A stretch of DNA of 64,000 bases. It comes from Leuconostoc citreum. GTDB lineage: Bacteria; Bacillota; Bacilli; Lactobacillales; Lactobacillaceae. The notes under the pieces are model-generated. The model was not told where the DNA came from, did no database searches, and saw only the letters and a program-made list of their open reading frames with translations. This document shows, one piece after another, positions 25,743 to 34,081 of the stretch; the first letter of the stretch is position 1, and each line of letters begins with the position of its first letter. A program made the position numbers and the translations under genes. The stretch is taken from positions 186,001 to 250,000 of the forward strand of contig NZ_PUFH01000004.1 in the NCBI RefSeq assembly GCF_004354555.1, written 5' to 3'.

Positions 25743-26942
25743 ATGCAGATTGATCACTTTGCTGAAGCATTAGATGCCTCTCAGCCATTGTCTATTGATG
25801 CCAATAGCTTGCTGGCACACCATCTGCTTATTACTGGCGCCACAGGGAGTGGTAAATCAACCTCACTCCTGAGGCTAGTGGAATGTTTACGAGACAAAAA
25901 ACAAGCAACAATTATTTTTGACCCAACAGGAGAATATCAGACAGCTGGGCATGTTGTTCGTTATAAATTAGGAGAAAATGCCAGTATAGATGTTAGTCAG
26001 TTAACCGCCATGGAAATTACCAAGCTTCTTGGTGATCATGAGGGCGAGTTTGTTGACAGGTTTGAGAGTGCAATTACTGCGTTACAAATACAAAAACAAG
26101 TCGTCAAGCAACCAGGGATATACAACAAAATTAATCGCACACAAGTCAGTTACAGAAATGATAAATCGCAGCTAAAATTCTGCGGACATGACTATGATAC
26201 GTCTCAATTAATTAATCAATTAATTCAAGAATTTATTGTACCATATGCTGATCATCAGGCTGACTACAATTTATTGGGTCAGACATTAGACTATCAAGTT
26301 ATTCAAAGACATTGGTCAAAAATATTGGCCATGCAAGAACAATTATCATCACCGAATTTGGCTGGTTTATTTAAGCATGAACAAGTCAATGCGCAACAGC
26401 CACAAACAGATATGAGTTATGTACTTAAGTTATTTGCAACACGAAAAAGTCAGGCTACTTTGGTGATTGACGTGAGCATGCTAATGAAGCATGGGGCACA
26501 AAGTAGGCTAGTATTATCCATTTTGTTAAGAGAATTACTGACTATTCGCACGACAAGTGATGCCCGTTTTCCGCTAACTATATTTTTAGACGAAGCACAT
26601 CGTTTCTTACCAAATAACAATGATACACTTTCTGATTCAGGACTTTTTAAATTAATACGTGAAGGCCGTAAGTATGGTTTGTATGTTGTGTTATCGACGC
26701 AATCGCCATTGGACTTACCAGTCAAATTAAGCGGACAATTTGGCAGCTTGTTGATACACCAGTTAAATAATCAGGCAGAGGTAACGAGCTTACTAAATAA
26801 CCAAGCAGAGCAGGTCGCTACATATCAAAAGTTATCACCAGGTCAAGGGCTACTTAAAGTGAATGGGACAACAGTGGTACATCCAGTTTGTGTTGCTATA
26901 CCGAATGCTTTACATTCTACGGATTCACCTAAATTTAGTTAA
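25743..26942 (+). CDS. HerA/DUF87-type ATPase
   Basis: The 399-residue FtsK/HerA-class ATPase has Walker A ITGATGSGKST (about residues 31-41), DPTGEY, Walker B TIFLDEAHRFLP (near 280), sensor VLSTQSPLDLP (near 318), and a C-terminal arginine-containing region. HerA relatives are hexameric DNA translocases, often with NurA nuclease, but no nurA lies beside it here. GGAGG precedes the ATG. It is the first gene of an operon whose other members look metabolic, which is odd for a DNA translocase. Confidence 0.82.
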   Translation: MQIDHFAEALDASQPLSIDANSLLAHHLLITGATGSGKSTSLLRLVECLRDKKQATIIFDPTGEYQTAGHVVRYKLGENASIDVSQLTAMEITKLLGDHEGEFVDRFESAITALQIQKQVVKQPGIYNKINRTQVSYRNDKSQLKFCGHDYDTSQLINQLIQEFIVPYADHQADYNLLGQTLDYQVIQRHWSKILAMQEQLSSPNLAGLFKHEQVNAQQPQTDMSYVLKLFATRKSQATLVIDVSMLMKHGAQSRLVLSILLRELLTIRTTSDARFPLTIFLDEAHRFLPNNNDTLSDSGLFKLIREGRKYGLYVVLSTQSPLDLPVKLSGQFGSLLIHQLNNQAEVTSLLNNQAEQVATYQKLSPGQGLLKVNGTTVVHPVCVAIPNALHSTDSPKFS

Positions 26943-26957
26943 AATAAGGAAAAATAA

Positions 26958-27512
26958 ATGAATATACTAGTAATTAATGGCTTTGAAGAACACCACGATG
27001 CAAATGGTCAGTTAAATCACCGTTTGTTTACAGAATATGTGAGACAACTAAAAACACAACACAACATACGTGTGTCATTTGCAACAGAATATCAACGTGC
27101 TGATGAAATTAATAAATGGTTATGGGCTGATTTAATCATCATACAATGCCCTATTTATTGGTTTAATGTACCAGGAAAACTGAAAAGTTACTTTGATGAT
27201 GTATTCGCTTATGGCATCTTTTATGGGCTAGATTATACAAAATATGGTCAAGCTGGCCGATTAATAGGTAAAAAGTTTATGTTGTCGACAACATGGAATG
27301 CACCTGAGTCAGCATTTAATGATAATAATGAATTCTTTAATGGTATGCGAGTGGCAGATATCTTGATGCCCACAATTAAAGCATTAGAATTTGTTGGTGT
27401 AGCACCTTGGTCACGTGATGGTGTCATTGCTTATCACGATGTGATTCATAACCCGCAATTTGAGCTGTATTTATCGCAGCAAGCGCAATTTATTGATGAG
27501 GTTAATGCATGA
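26958..27512 (+). CDS. flavodoxin-fold NAD(P)H:quinone oxidoreductase family protein
   Basis: The 184-residue protein belongs to the NQO1/MdaB/KefF flavoprotein group. It opens with ILVINGFEEHHDANGQLNHRL, and the FMN/FAD-binding strands are QCPIYWFNVPGKLKSYFDDVF and TTWNAPESAF. It should reduce quinones or electrophiles with NAD(P)H in the cytoplasm. It lies 15 bases after the HerA-like gene and overlaps the next gene by ATGA. Confidence 0.82.
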   Translation: MNILVINGFEEHHDANGQLNHRLFTEYVRQLKTQHNIRVSFATEYQRADEINKWLWADLIIIQCPIYWFNVPGKLKSYFDDVFAYGIFYGLDYTKYGQAGRLIGKKFMLSTTWNAPESAFNDNNEFFNGMRVADILMPTIKALEFVGVAPWSRDGVIAYHDVIHNPQFELYLSQQAQFIDEVNA

Positions 27513-28216
27513 TTTGTATCGTTAATTTTAAGAGTCTGATGTGCTATAAGAAACAGCTACAATGGTTACAAGATATTGAGCAACTGCCACTTAATTTTAA
27601 GTTACTGGTTGCACCAACACTACCTGAGCACAACACGTATCAAAATTATGAAATTATTGCGCAAAACATTAGTCTAGCACAACGTACCGTTGGTGAAATG
27701 TCTGCCAATGTGCTTAAAGCATTAGACATTAGATACGCTTTTGTTGGTCATTTAGAACGGCGAAAATTATTGAACGAGACCACGGATATCATCCATGAAC
27801 GCTTAGCCAACTGTCTGAATAATGATATGATTCCAATTATTTGTTTGGGGATGCATAGTGGCCCAGATTTGGTTATACGTGAATTAAAATCTATTCTTAA
27901 AAATATTGATTTTATGGGGCAACGTATTATTGTTGCTTATGAATCGCTTCGTTCCACACAGTCTAATAGTTCAGCGTACTCTTATGTAGAAATGGAAGCT
28001 GTTTATTTGAAGTTAAATCAATATCTGTCTGAATTAGTAAAAAACAGCAATTTAGCGTCTTATAGTTTAGTAATGGGTGGACATATTACGGCAGAAGGTA
28101 TTTCTGTAGCTCGAAAGATTGGCTATGATGGGGTGCTTATTGGCGATCGGTATCAAGAAGTTAGTGCATTTCAGCCCATTATTGAGGCATTAAATCAAGT
28201 TAAAAAAGAAAGGTGA
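27509..28216 (+). CDS. divergent triosephosphate-isomerase-like protein
   Basis: This 235-residue TIM-barrel protein resembles TpiA in order of motifs: N-terminal INFK-like VNFKSL with the catalytic Lys, GEMSANVLKALDIRYAFVGHLERR with the catalytic His, AYESLRST where TpiA has AYEPVWAIGTG (Glu kept), and VMGGHITAEG in place of YGGSV. The catalytic Lys, His and Glu appear to be kept, but loop 6, which closes over the substrate, is changed. A housekeeping tpiA is expected elsewhere, so this may be a specialised isomerase acting with the neighbouring dehydrogenases. Confidence 0.75.
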   Translation: MICIVNFKSLMCYKKQLQWLQDIEQLPLNFKLLVAPTLPEHNTYQNYEIIAQNISLAQRTVGEMSANVLKALDIRYAFVGHLERRKLLNETTDIIHERLANCLNNDMIPIICLGMHSGPDLVIRELKSILKNIDFMGQRIIVAYESLRSTQSNSSAYSYVEMEAVYLKLNQYLSELVKNSNLASYSLVMGGHITAEGISVARKIGYDGVLIGDRYQEVSAFQPIIEALNQVKKER

Positions 28217-28223
28217 GGCTGCT

Positions 28224-29477
28224 TTGAAAGCTGAAATTATATCTGTCGGCACCGAGTTGTTACTAGGTCAAATAACAGATACGAATCGACCATACATTGC
28301 ACGGGCTTTGCACGATATGGGGATTGAATCGTATCATCAGTCAATTGTGGGCGGTAATGCGGCCGATATTCTAACAACGCTGCGTTTAGCTGCACATCGT
28401 TCTGATTTAATTATATTAATTGGTGGATTAGGGCCTGCCGTTGATGATCTCACAAAACAAGTTGTGTCGCAATTCATTAATAGCTCACTGATACCAGATA
28501 CAGAAGCATTGCGTAAATTAAAAAAGTGGCATGATGCTGTTGATGTTGAAATGGCCGATAATAATTATCGGCAAGTGCTCTTCTTAGAACAGGGTAAGCC
28601 ATTAAAAAATGATTTTGGTTTTGCTGTTGGTAGTTTTTATCAAAGTAATGATGGGCCAGATTTTTTATTAATGCCTGGACCACCTTGGGAAATGGTGCCA
28701 ATGTTTGATCATTATGTTGTCCCGTTACTTGAAAGACAGTATTTGCATGGCCAGGTATTGAACTCGCTCGTCATGCGTTATTTTGGCATTGGTGAATCGC
28801 GATTATCTCAACTAATCAGTGATTTAATGATTTCTCAAACGAATCCAACAATGACAACTGATGCTAAAAAACACGAAGTAACCATTAGGTTAACGTCTAA
28901 GGCATCATCTGAAGCCATAGCAGAGAATTTAAATCAAAAAGCGGCTGCTAAGATTAATACATTGGTTGGAGACTACTTTTATGGTTATGGTGCCCATAAT
29001 TCACTCGAAAAAGTGGTTGCAAATTTACTTGAAGAAAATCAGCAAACGATTGCGATGACAGAAGTTTTTACACGTGGCTTGGTACAATCAACATTGCAAA
29101 ATGCGTTATCGCAAACGGAAACATTAGCTGGTGGCTTTAATGGTATGAGTGCTTTACTAGATCTAACTGACGATGAAATTGAACTATCTGGTGATAATGG
29201 CGCACAATTAGTGTCACGTCTAGCACAACTAACGCAACAGCGTTTAGGCGCTGATATAGGGTTGGCAATTTTAGCAGAAACACCCGAATCCAATGGACAG
29301 CATGATTATGTTAATGAAAAAGTTTGGTTTGGCTTAGTTAGCCATCAAGAGAGGTTACTAGTCACTTCACAAAGCTTTGCAAAAGATCATCAAGATAACG
29401 TTGAAGATGCGATTTTTGTAGCACTTGACTTAATTCGTCGACACTTATCGCAGCAAAATTTAGTAGATCGTGCTTGA
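28224..29477 (+). CDS. divergent CinA-like protein
   Basis: The 417-residue protein has the CinA layout: an N-terminal MoaB/MogA-like domain (MKAEIISVGTELLLGQITDTN, LIGGLGPAVDDLTKQVV, LLMPGPPWEM) and a C-terminal PncC-like domain starting near 270. The C-terminal domain is degenerate: the nicotinamide-mononucleotide deamidase motif AESCTGG reads MTEVFTRG here, so the catalytic Ser and Cys are missing. Pyrophosphatase activity of the N-terminal domain may remain. The start is TTG 28224 behind AAAGGTGAGG. Confidence 0.75.
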   Translation: MKAEIISVGTELLLGQITDTNRPYIARALHDMGIESYHQSIVGGNAADILTTLRLAAHRSDLIILIGGLGPAVDDLTKQVVSQFINSSLIPDTEALRKLKKWHDAVDVEMADNNYRQVLFLEQGKPLKNDFGFAVGSFYQSNDGPDFLLMPGPPWEMVPMFDHYVVPLLERQYLHGQVLNSLVMRYFGIGESRLSQLISDLMISQTNPTMTTDAKKHEVTIRLTSKASSEAIAENLNQKAAAKINTLVGDYFYGYGAHNSLEKVVANLLEENQQTIAMTEVFTRGLVQSTLQNALSQTETLAGGFNGMSALLDLTDDEIELSGDNGAQLVSRLAQLTQQRLGADIGLAILAETPESNGQHDYVNEKVWFGLVSHQERLLVTSQSFAKDHQDNVEDAIFVALDLIRRHLSQQNLVDRA

Positions 29478-29495
29478 AAAATAGGGGGAATAGAT

Positions 29496-30230
29496 ATGGT
29501 TAAACAGTTACAAGGTAAGACGGTTTTAATAACAGGTTCTTCTCGAGGTATTGGTTTGGCAATGGCTAAGCATTTTGATATTCTCGGGGCACAAGTCATT
29601 TTACATTCACGACAAGGTGTCGCAGACAATATAAAAGCACAATTCCAGACACAACCATTGGAAGTGATGTTTGATTTGACTAATCAGCAAGCCATTGATG
29701 ATGGCATAAATGCCTTGTACCGAAGTCAGGCATTTAAAGGGGTTGATATTTTAATTAATAACGCAGGCATTACAGCCGATCAACTAGCTATCAATATGTC
29801 ATCAGACAACTTTGCACAGGTTATTAATGCTAATTTAGTGGGGACGTTTAATGTGACGCAACCAATTTTAAAGCACATGCTTAAAGCCAGAACAGGCTGC
29901 ATTATTAACATGAGCTCGATTGTCGGTCTGCATGGTAATATTGGACAGGTTAATTATGCTACAAGTAAAGCAGGATTAATCGGCATGACAAAAACGCTAG
30001 CCAAAGAAGCGGCAAGAAGACAAGTGCGTGTCAATGCAATTGCCCCTGGTATGTTTAAATCTGATATGACTGATGTGTTATCTGATAAGATTAAGTCTCG
30101 AATTCTAGAGACAATACCGATGCAACGCTTTGGAAATGTAGCTGAATTAGCTGAAGTAGCAGCATTTTTAGCTGAAGCACCATATATCACAGGGCAAACA
30201 ATTGTGGTCGATGGCGGTCAAAGTATGTAA
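29496..30230 (+). CDS. SDR-family oxidoreductase, FabG-like
   Basis: The 244-residue short-chain dehydrogenase has the nucleotide motif TGSSRGIGLAMA, NNAG, the catalytic Ser in INMSSIVGLHG, and YATSK with Tyr and Lys, and ends with TGQTIVVDGGQSM as in FabG. It reduces a keto group with NAD(P)H. It is not beside fatty-acid genes, so despite FabG likeness it probably serves the operon's own pathway. GGGGGAA precedes the ATG. Confidence 0.8.
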   Translation: MVKQLQGKTVLITGSSRGIGLAMAKHFDILGAQVILHSRQGVADNIKAQFQTQPLEVMFDLTNQQAIDDGINALYRSQAFKGVDILINNAGITADQLAINMSSDNFAQVINANLVGTFNVTQPILKHMLKARTGCIINMSSIVGLHGNIGQVNYATSKAGLIGMTKTLAKEAARRQVRVNAIAPGMFKSDMTDVLSDKIKSRILETIPMQRFGNVAELAEVAAFLAEAPYITGQTIVVDGGQSM

Positions 30231-30245
30231 CTTAGAGGAGGAAGT

Positions 30246-31322
30246 ATGATGAAAAGCTATTCTAGTCCAGCTTTATATATGCAGGGTCAAAATATTCTAT
30301 CACAAGATTACGATCAAATAACGTGTCTTGGTCACCGTGCAATTATTCTGAGTAACGGTATTGCAGTTAATGTTGCAGCAGAACCACTATGCCAGACATT
30401 AAATACGCAAAATTTAGTGAGTGAAGTTGTTGTAATTAGTGATCATTTTAATGATCATGAATTGACTAATTTAACAGCACTCATCAAAGAAAGAGCGGCA
30501 GATATTGTCATTGCTGTTGGTGGCGGTAAAGTTATAGACATTTCTAAGATTGTCGCCGCAAAAATTGACTGTCAATTAGTTATTGTGCCCACATTGGCAT
30601 CGACAGATGCACCAACCTCAAGATTATCGGCAACTTATAATGCACAGGGACATTTTGAAAATTATATTTTTTTTGATCGCAGCCCCAGCCTCGTGATGGT
30701 CGATACGGACATCATAGTCAATGCACCAACACGAACACTGATTGCAGGCATTGCTGATGCACTGGCAACATTTGTTGAATATCGTGCTGTCAAGTGTGCT
30801 CATGGACAAAATATGTTTGGGGATAAGGCTACGATCGCAGCAGGCGTGTTGGCAGAACAAGCGACTAAAACAATTTTTAGAGAAGCAAAATTAGCGATTA
30901 AAGCCAATAGTGCACACACTGTAGATCAGCATTTTGAAAATGTTGTTGAGGCGAATATCTTATTAAGCGGTATCGGTTTTGAGAGCGGTGGTGAGGCGGC
31001 AGCCCATAGTATTGCTAACGGTTTAACGCAATTTGTTTCGCCTACCATTATGCATGGTGAAAAAGTAGCTTTCGGATTGTTGGGTCAACTAGTACTCTCG
31101 CAATCATCTAGTGTATTATATCAAAAATATCTCAAATTTTTGCGAGCCTTAGGTTTGCCAGTTTGTCTAAAGGATTTAGGATTAACACGAGATCGACAAA
31201 CACTTTATCAGATTGCACAAGAAGTATTAAGACCTAATGAAACAATTCATCAAATGAATCTCTCATTGACAGCAGCTGATATTGTTAATACGCTGTTACA
31301 AATAGATAGTTACGCCAATTAA
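30246..31322 (+). CDS. glycerol dehydrogenase-like metal-dependent alcohol dehydrogenase
   Basis: The 358-residue protein belongs to the GldA branch of iron-containing dehydrogenases. It has the NAD-binding AVGGGKVIDISK (near residue 88), PTLASTDAPTSRLS (near 115), and metal ligands in AGIADALATFVE (Asp), GEAAAHSIANGL (His) and TIMHGEKVAFG (His). It should interconvert a polyol and its ketone, such as glycerol and dihydroxyacetone. AGAGGAGG precedes ATG 30246; ATG 30249 is an alternative. It ends the operon that starts at 25743. Confidence 0.82.
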   Translation: MMKSYSSPALYMQGQNILSQDYDQITCLGHRAIILSNGIAVNVAAEPLCQTLNTQNLVSEVVVISDHFNDHELTNLTALIKERAADIVIAVGGGKVIDISKIVAAKIDCQLVIVPTLASTDAPTSRLSATYNAQGHFENYIFFDRSPSLVMVDTDIIVNAPTRTLIAGIADALATFVEYRAVKCAHGQNMFGDKATIAAGVLAEQATKTIFREAKLAIKANSAHTVDQHFENVVEANILLSGIGFESGGEAAAHSIANGLTQFVSPTIMHGEKVAFGLLGQLVLSQSSSVLYQKYLKFLRALGLPVCLKDLGLTRDRQTLYQIAQEVLRPNETIHQMNLSLTAADIVNTLLQIDSYAN

Positions 31323-31350
31323 TTATGGATGATCAGTATGTCTGATAAGC

Positions 31351-31395
31351 AAAAAAAGCGACTAACACGAATAAGGTGTGAGCCGCTTTTTGAAT
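31351..31395. terminator. bidirectional terminator between the gldA-like and dyp genes
   Basis: AAAAAGCG with ACAC and GTGT with CGCTTTTT form an imperfect stem flanked by A and T runs, suited to both converging transcripts. Confidence 0.7.
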
Positions 31396-31404
31396 CAAAT
31401 ACTG

Positions 31405-32364
31405 TTATTTATTTAAATCACCATCAGCTATGGCAGCTAGTAAATCGCGCGATGGAATAAAGAACAATTGACCAGAAAGTATATCAGAAAAGCTAAGTAA
31501 GAAATCGGATTGATCTAGCATGTTTTGAAGCATGCCTTTAATAATATGCCAGTGACGTGAGTAACCCATAAAGTAGGTGCCAGTTTTACCTGAGGCGGGA
31601 TTAGAAAAAGGGACATTCATACGAATTATTTTTTGTTCTTCACCGTTTGGTTCAAATTTTGAGGCAACATTGTGCGCATTATGATATTTATCTTCATCTG
31701 CTAATTCAAGATCTGAGAATTTTTCGCGACCAATGGCTTTTTCTTGTTCTTCAGTCTTCAAATTGTGCCAGAAATCCATGTTATGTTGCCATTTTTGTGC
31801 AAAAGCATAAGATCCATTAATGAAAGGTGCATCTTCATCACCAATTAATGCATACTCTGCGGTATCTTCAATAGCAGGTGCCTCTGTGCCATCAATAAAA
31901 CCAATAATTGCGCGACCTTCAAAATAACGAAAACCTTTCGTCTCATCCACCACACTGGTAATATTTTTTAAAAAGCGCATAAATTGTGTTTGTGCTTCGT
32001 AAACAACGGCTTCATTACTAGCACGAATATGAAAGAAAATATCACCGTCAGTTGCTGGCATGCTATATTCAGGGCCGCGCAAGGTTTGGTATGTTTCTAA
32101 TTCACTTGGTTTGGCTGCATTGGGAAATAAATATGTCCATGCTTGGTTGCTGAAGCCAAAGGCTACTTTCAAACCAGATTCTGCGGCTAAATGAGAATCA
32201 CGAATGCGTAGTGATCTTATAATAGCTTGTGAACGGTCGGCAAATTCTTGTATTGCCTCTTGTGCTAGCGCTTGATTGTGTCTTGTTAATTTTAAAACGG
32301 TAAATTGTACATGTTCACCAACGTCTTTCCACACATCTTGTGCTTTGCTTGGGGTAATTGCCAT
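31405..32364 (-). CDS. DyP-type heme peroxidase
   Basis: The 319-residue dye-decolourising peroxidase has the family motif GFIDGTEAP (near residue 153) with the distal Asp, a candidate proximal heme His in HNAHNVASKFEP near 220, and MGYSRHWHIIKGMLQNML near 275. No Tat or Sec signal is present, so it acts in the cytoplasm. GGAGG eight bases before ATG 32364 selects this start over ATG 32379. It reads away from an MFS gene across a region with PerR-like boxes, which suggests induction by peroxide or metal change. Confidence 0.88.
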   Translation of the reverse strand: MAITPSKAQDVWKDVGEHVQFTVLKLTRHNQALAQEAIQEFADRSQAIIRSLRIRDSHLAAESGLKVAFGFSNQAWTYLFPNAAKPSELETYQTLRGPEYSMPATDGDIFFHIRASNEAVVYEAQTQFMRFLKNITSVVDETKGFRYFEGRAIIGFIDGTEAPAIEDTAEYALIGDEDAPFINGSYAFAQKWQHNMDFWHNLKTEEQEKAIGREKFSDLELADEDKYHNAHNVASKFEPNGEEQKIIRMNVPFSNPASGKTGTYFMGYSRHWHIIKGMLQNMLDQSDFLLSFSDILSGQLFFIPSRDLLAAIADGDLNK

Positions 32365-32429
32365 AGTGATAACCTCCAAAAGTTAGATTTTATTTGCAAC
32401 ATTAGCGTACACTATTTTAATTCATTAAT

Positions 32430-32444
32430 CAAGAATCATTCTAA
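32430..32444. promoter_or_regulatory. PerR/Fur-like box 1 between dyp and MFS genes
   Basis: CAAGAATCATTCTAA matches 13 of 15 positions of a 7-1-7 box TTAGAATnATTCTAA, the form found perfectly in front of the VIT genes at 58473. Confidence 0.5.
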
Positions 32445-32453
32445 TTTAACTTG

Positions 32454-32487
32454 AAAAAATCATTCTAAAAGTTTAGAATGATTATAA
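32454..32487. promoter_or_regulatory. PerR/Fur-like boxes 2 and 3 forming a larger palindrome
   Basis: AAAAAATCATTCTAA (32454-32468) and TTAGAATGATTATAA (32473-32487) match 12 and 14 of 15 positions of the same 7-1-7 box. Together AATCATTCTAAA and TTTAGAATGATT make perfect 12-base arms around two bases (32458-32483). They overlap the probable promoter of the MFS gene. Confidence 0.55.
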
Positions 32488-32513
32488 GTTATTTACAGAG
32501 GGAGAAACAAAAA

Positions 32514-33884
32514 ATGTTTAAAAATGTGAAACAATTAACCCCATTTTCGCTCGTTTTACTCGCTATTTCATTTACAATGTCAATTAGTCAATCAACTATG
32601 ACAACAGCTTATCCGATTTTAATGAAAAATTTTGGGGTTGATGCTAGTACAGTACAATGGCTAACTACTGGCTTCATGATTGCGATGACACTTGTTATGC
32701 CACTTAGTCCATGGCTATTAGATAATATTAAACTAAAACCATTACTCAACGGAATTGTAGCCGTTTTTTTAGTTGGCACAGCAGTAGCTATGGTGACGCC
32801 TGTGTTTTCGGGTATTATTATTGGTCGGTTATTAGAAGGCATGGCTGTTGGCGCACTATTTCCAACTTTTCAAAGTGTTATTATGGAAAACACTAACCAA
32901 GAAAAACGTGGGACAACAATGGGGGTTGTTGGTCTAGTGATGGGTTCAGCACTTGCTGTTGGTCCGATTATATCTGGCGTTGTGTTGCAATGGGTATCTT
33001 GGCGCGCACTATTTATTTTATTTTTTGTTATACTACTTGGCCTTTTAATAGGCTGCCAGAAGTTGATTCAAAACACACATGAGCTTAAAAAGTCGCAATT
33101 TGACTGGTTATCAGCTGTTACGCTCATCGGCTTTGGGGGTATTTTGTACGATATTTCTAGTTTGCCAAAAAATGGCTTTAGTGTACAGTGGTGGCTGATT
33201 TTAGTTGTCAGTCTGATATTACTGACTTTTTTCGTGTTTCGGCAACACAGATTAACACAACCATTCCTTAATTTAACGGTATTTAAATATAAAGGGTTTT
33301 TACCAGGTATGTTGTTAACTGGTATTTCTTATTCAGGGCTCATTATTGCTACCGTCTTAATGCCGTTATTTTATCAACGTGTTTTTCATTTAACACCCCT
33401 TTGGTCAGGCCTATTAATGGTACCCGCCGCTATTTTTCTCAGCCAGCTCAATCCAAGAGCCGGACGTTTACTTAATCAAATTGGCCTAAAAAAGCTAGTC
33501 TATATTGGAACTAGTATGATGATTTTTGGGTATTTATTATTAAGTATTGCCGGCACTACATCCTGGCTCATTGGTTTACTGGCGGCGATGCTACTAGAAG
33601 GTGGCAATGCCTTTATTATGATGCCCGCGATAACAGCTGCTAACAATGCCTTAACGAAAGACCTGATGAGTCATGGGACAGCTCTAATTACAACAATGCG
33701 GCAAGTCATCGGCGCAGCGAGTGTTGTTGTGGCGTCTATATTAATTGCTTACTTTAGTACTACTAAGACGATTGGTACCGCATTATCTCAAACGAGCGCG
33801 TGGTTTGTTCTCGTGCCGATTATAGGGTTATTAATGACTAGTCGTTTACAAAATCATGTATCCAAATCTCAAATGAATAAATAG
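32514..33884 (+). CDS. MFS transporter, DHA2-like drug exporter
   Basis: The 456-residue membrane protein has about 13-14 helices, the proton-antiport type motif A region, and motif C-like GLVMGSALAVGPIISG, typical of EmrB/QacA efflux pumps. GAGGGAG precedes ATG 32514; ATG 32478 is in frame but lies inside the palindrome. Divergence from dyp and shared PerR-like boxes suggest export linked to oxidative or metal stress. The substrate is unknown. Confidence 0.82.
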   Translation: MFKNVKQLTPFSLVLLAISFTMSISQSTMTTAYPILMKNFGVDASTVQWLTTGFMIAMTLVMPLSPWLLDNIKLKPLLNGIVAVFLVGTAVAMVTPVFSGIIIGRLLEGMAVGALFPTFQSVIMENTNQEKRGTTMGVVGLVMGSALAVGPIISGVVLQWVSWRALFILFFVILLGLLIGCQKLIQNTHELKKSQFDWLSAVTLIGFGGILYDISSLPKNGFSVQWWLILVVSLILLTFFVFRQHRLTQPFLNLTVFKYKGFLPGMLLTGISYSGLIIATVLMPLFYQRVFHLTPLWSGLLMVPAAIFLSQLNPRAGRLLNQIGLKKLVYIGTSMMIFGYLLLSIAGTTSWLIGLLAAMLLEGGNAFIMMPAITAANNALTKDLMSHGTALITTMRQVIGAASVVVASILIAYFSTTKTIGTALSQTSAWFVLVPIIGLLMTSRLQNHVSKSQMNK

Positions 33885-33885
33885 T

Positions 33886-33923
33886 AAAAAAGCAAGGAGT
33901 GCCTGTGATCCTTGCTTTTTTAT
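33886..33923 (+). terminator. terminator after the MFS gene
   Basis: AAAAAAGCAAGGA pairs with TCCTTGCTTTTTT around nine bases and ends in T. Confidence 0.85.
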
Positions 33924-34081
33924 TGTCCTATTATAAATAAAGGGTGTAATATTCAATTTTGCATAATTTAAGATAAGCTGTTTTTGCTATGTATGATTTA
34001 ATGAGAGTCTTGTGCTTAAGCGTCAATATGAAGTCATTGACCTATTATACAAGCAAATTATGAGTTCATAGGAGAACAAAA
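33924..34081 (+). other. dextransucrase upstream region
   Basis: AT-rich leader ahead of the GH70 gene. TTGACC occurs near 34039, but no convincing -10 follows at the right distance; AGGAG lies before ATG 34082. No cre site that fits the consensus is visible. Confidence 0.35.
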
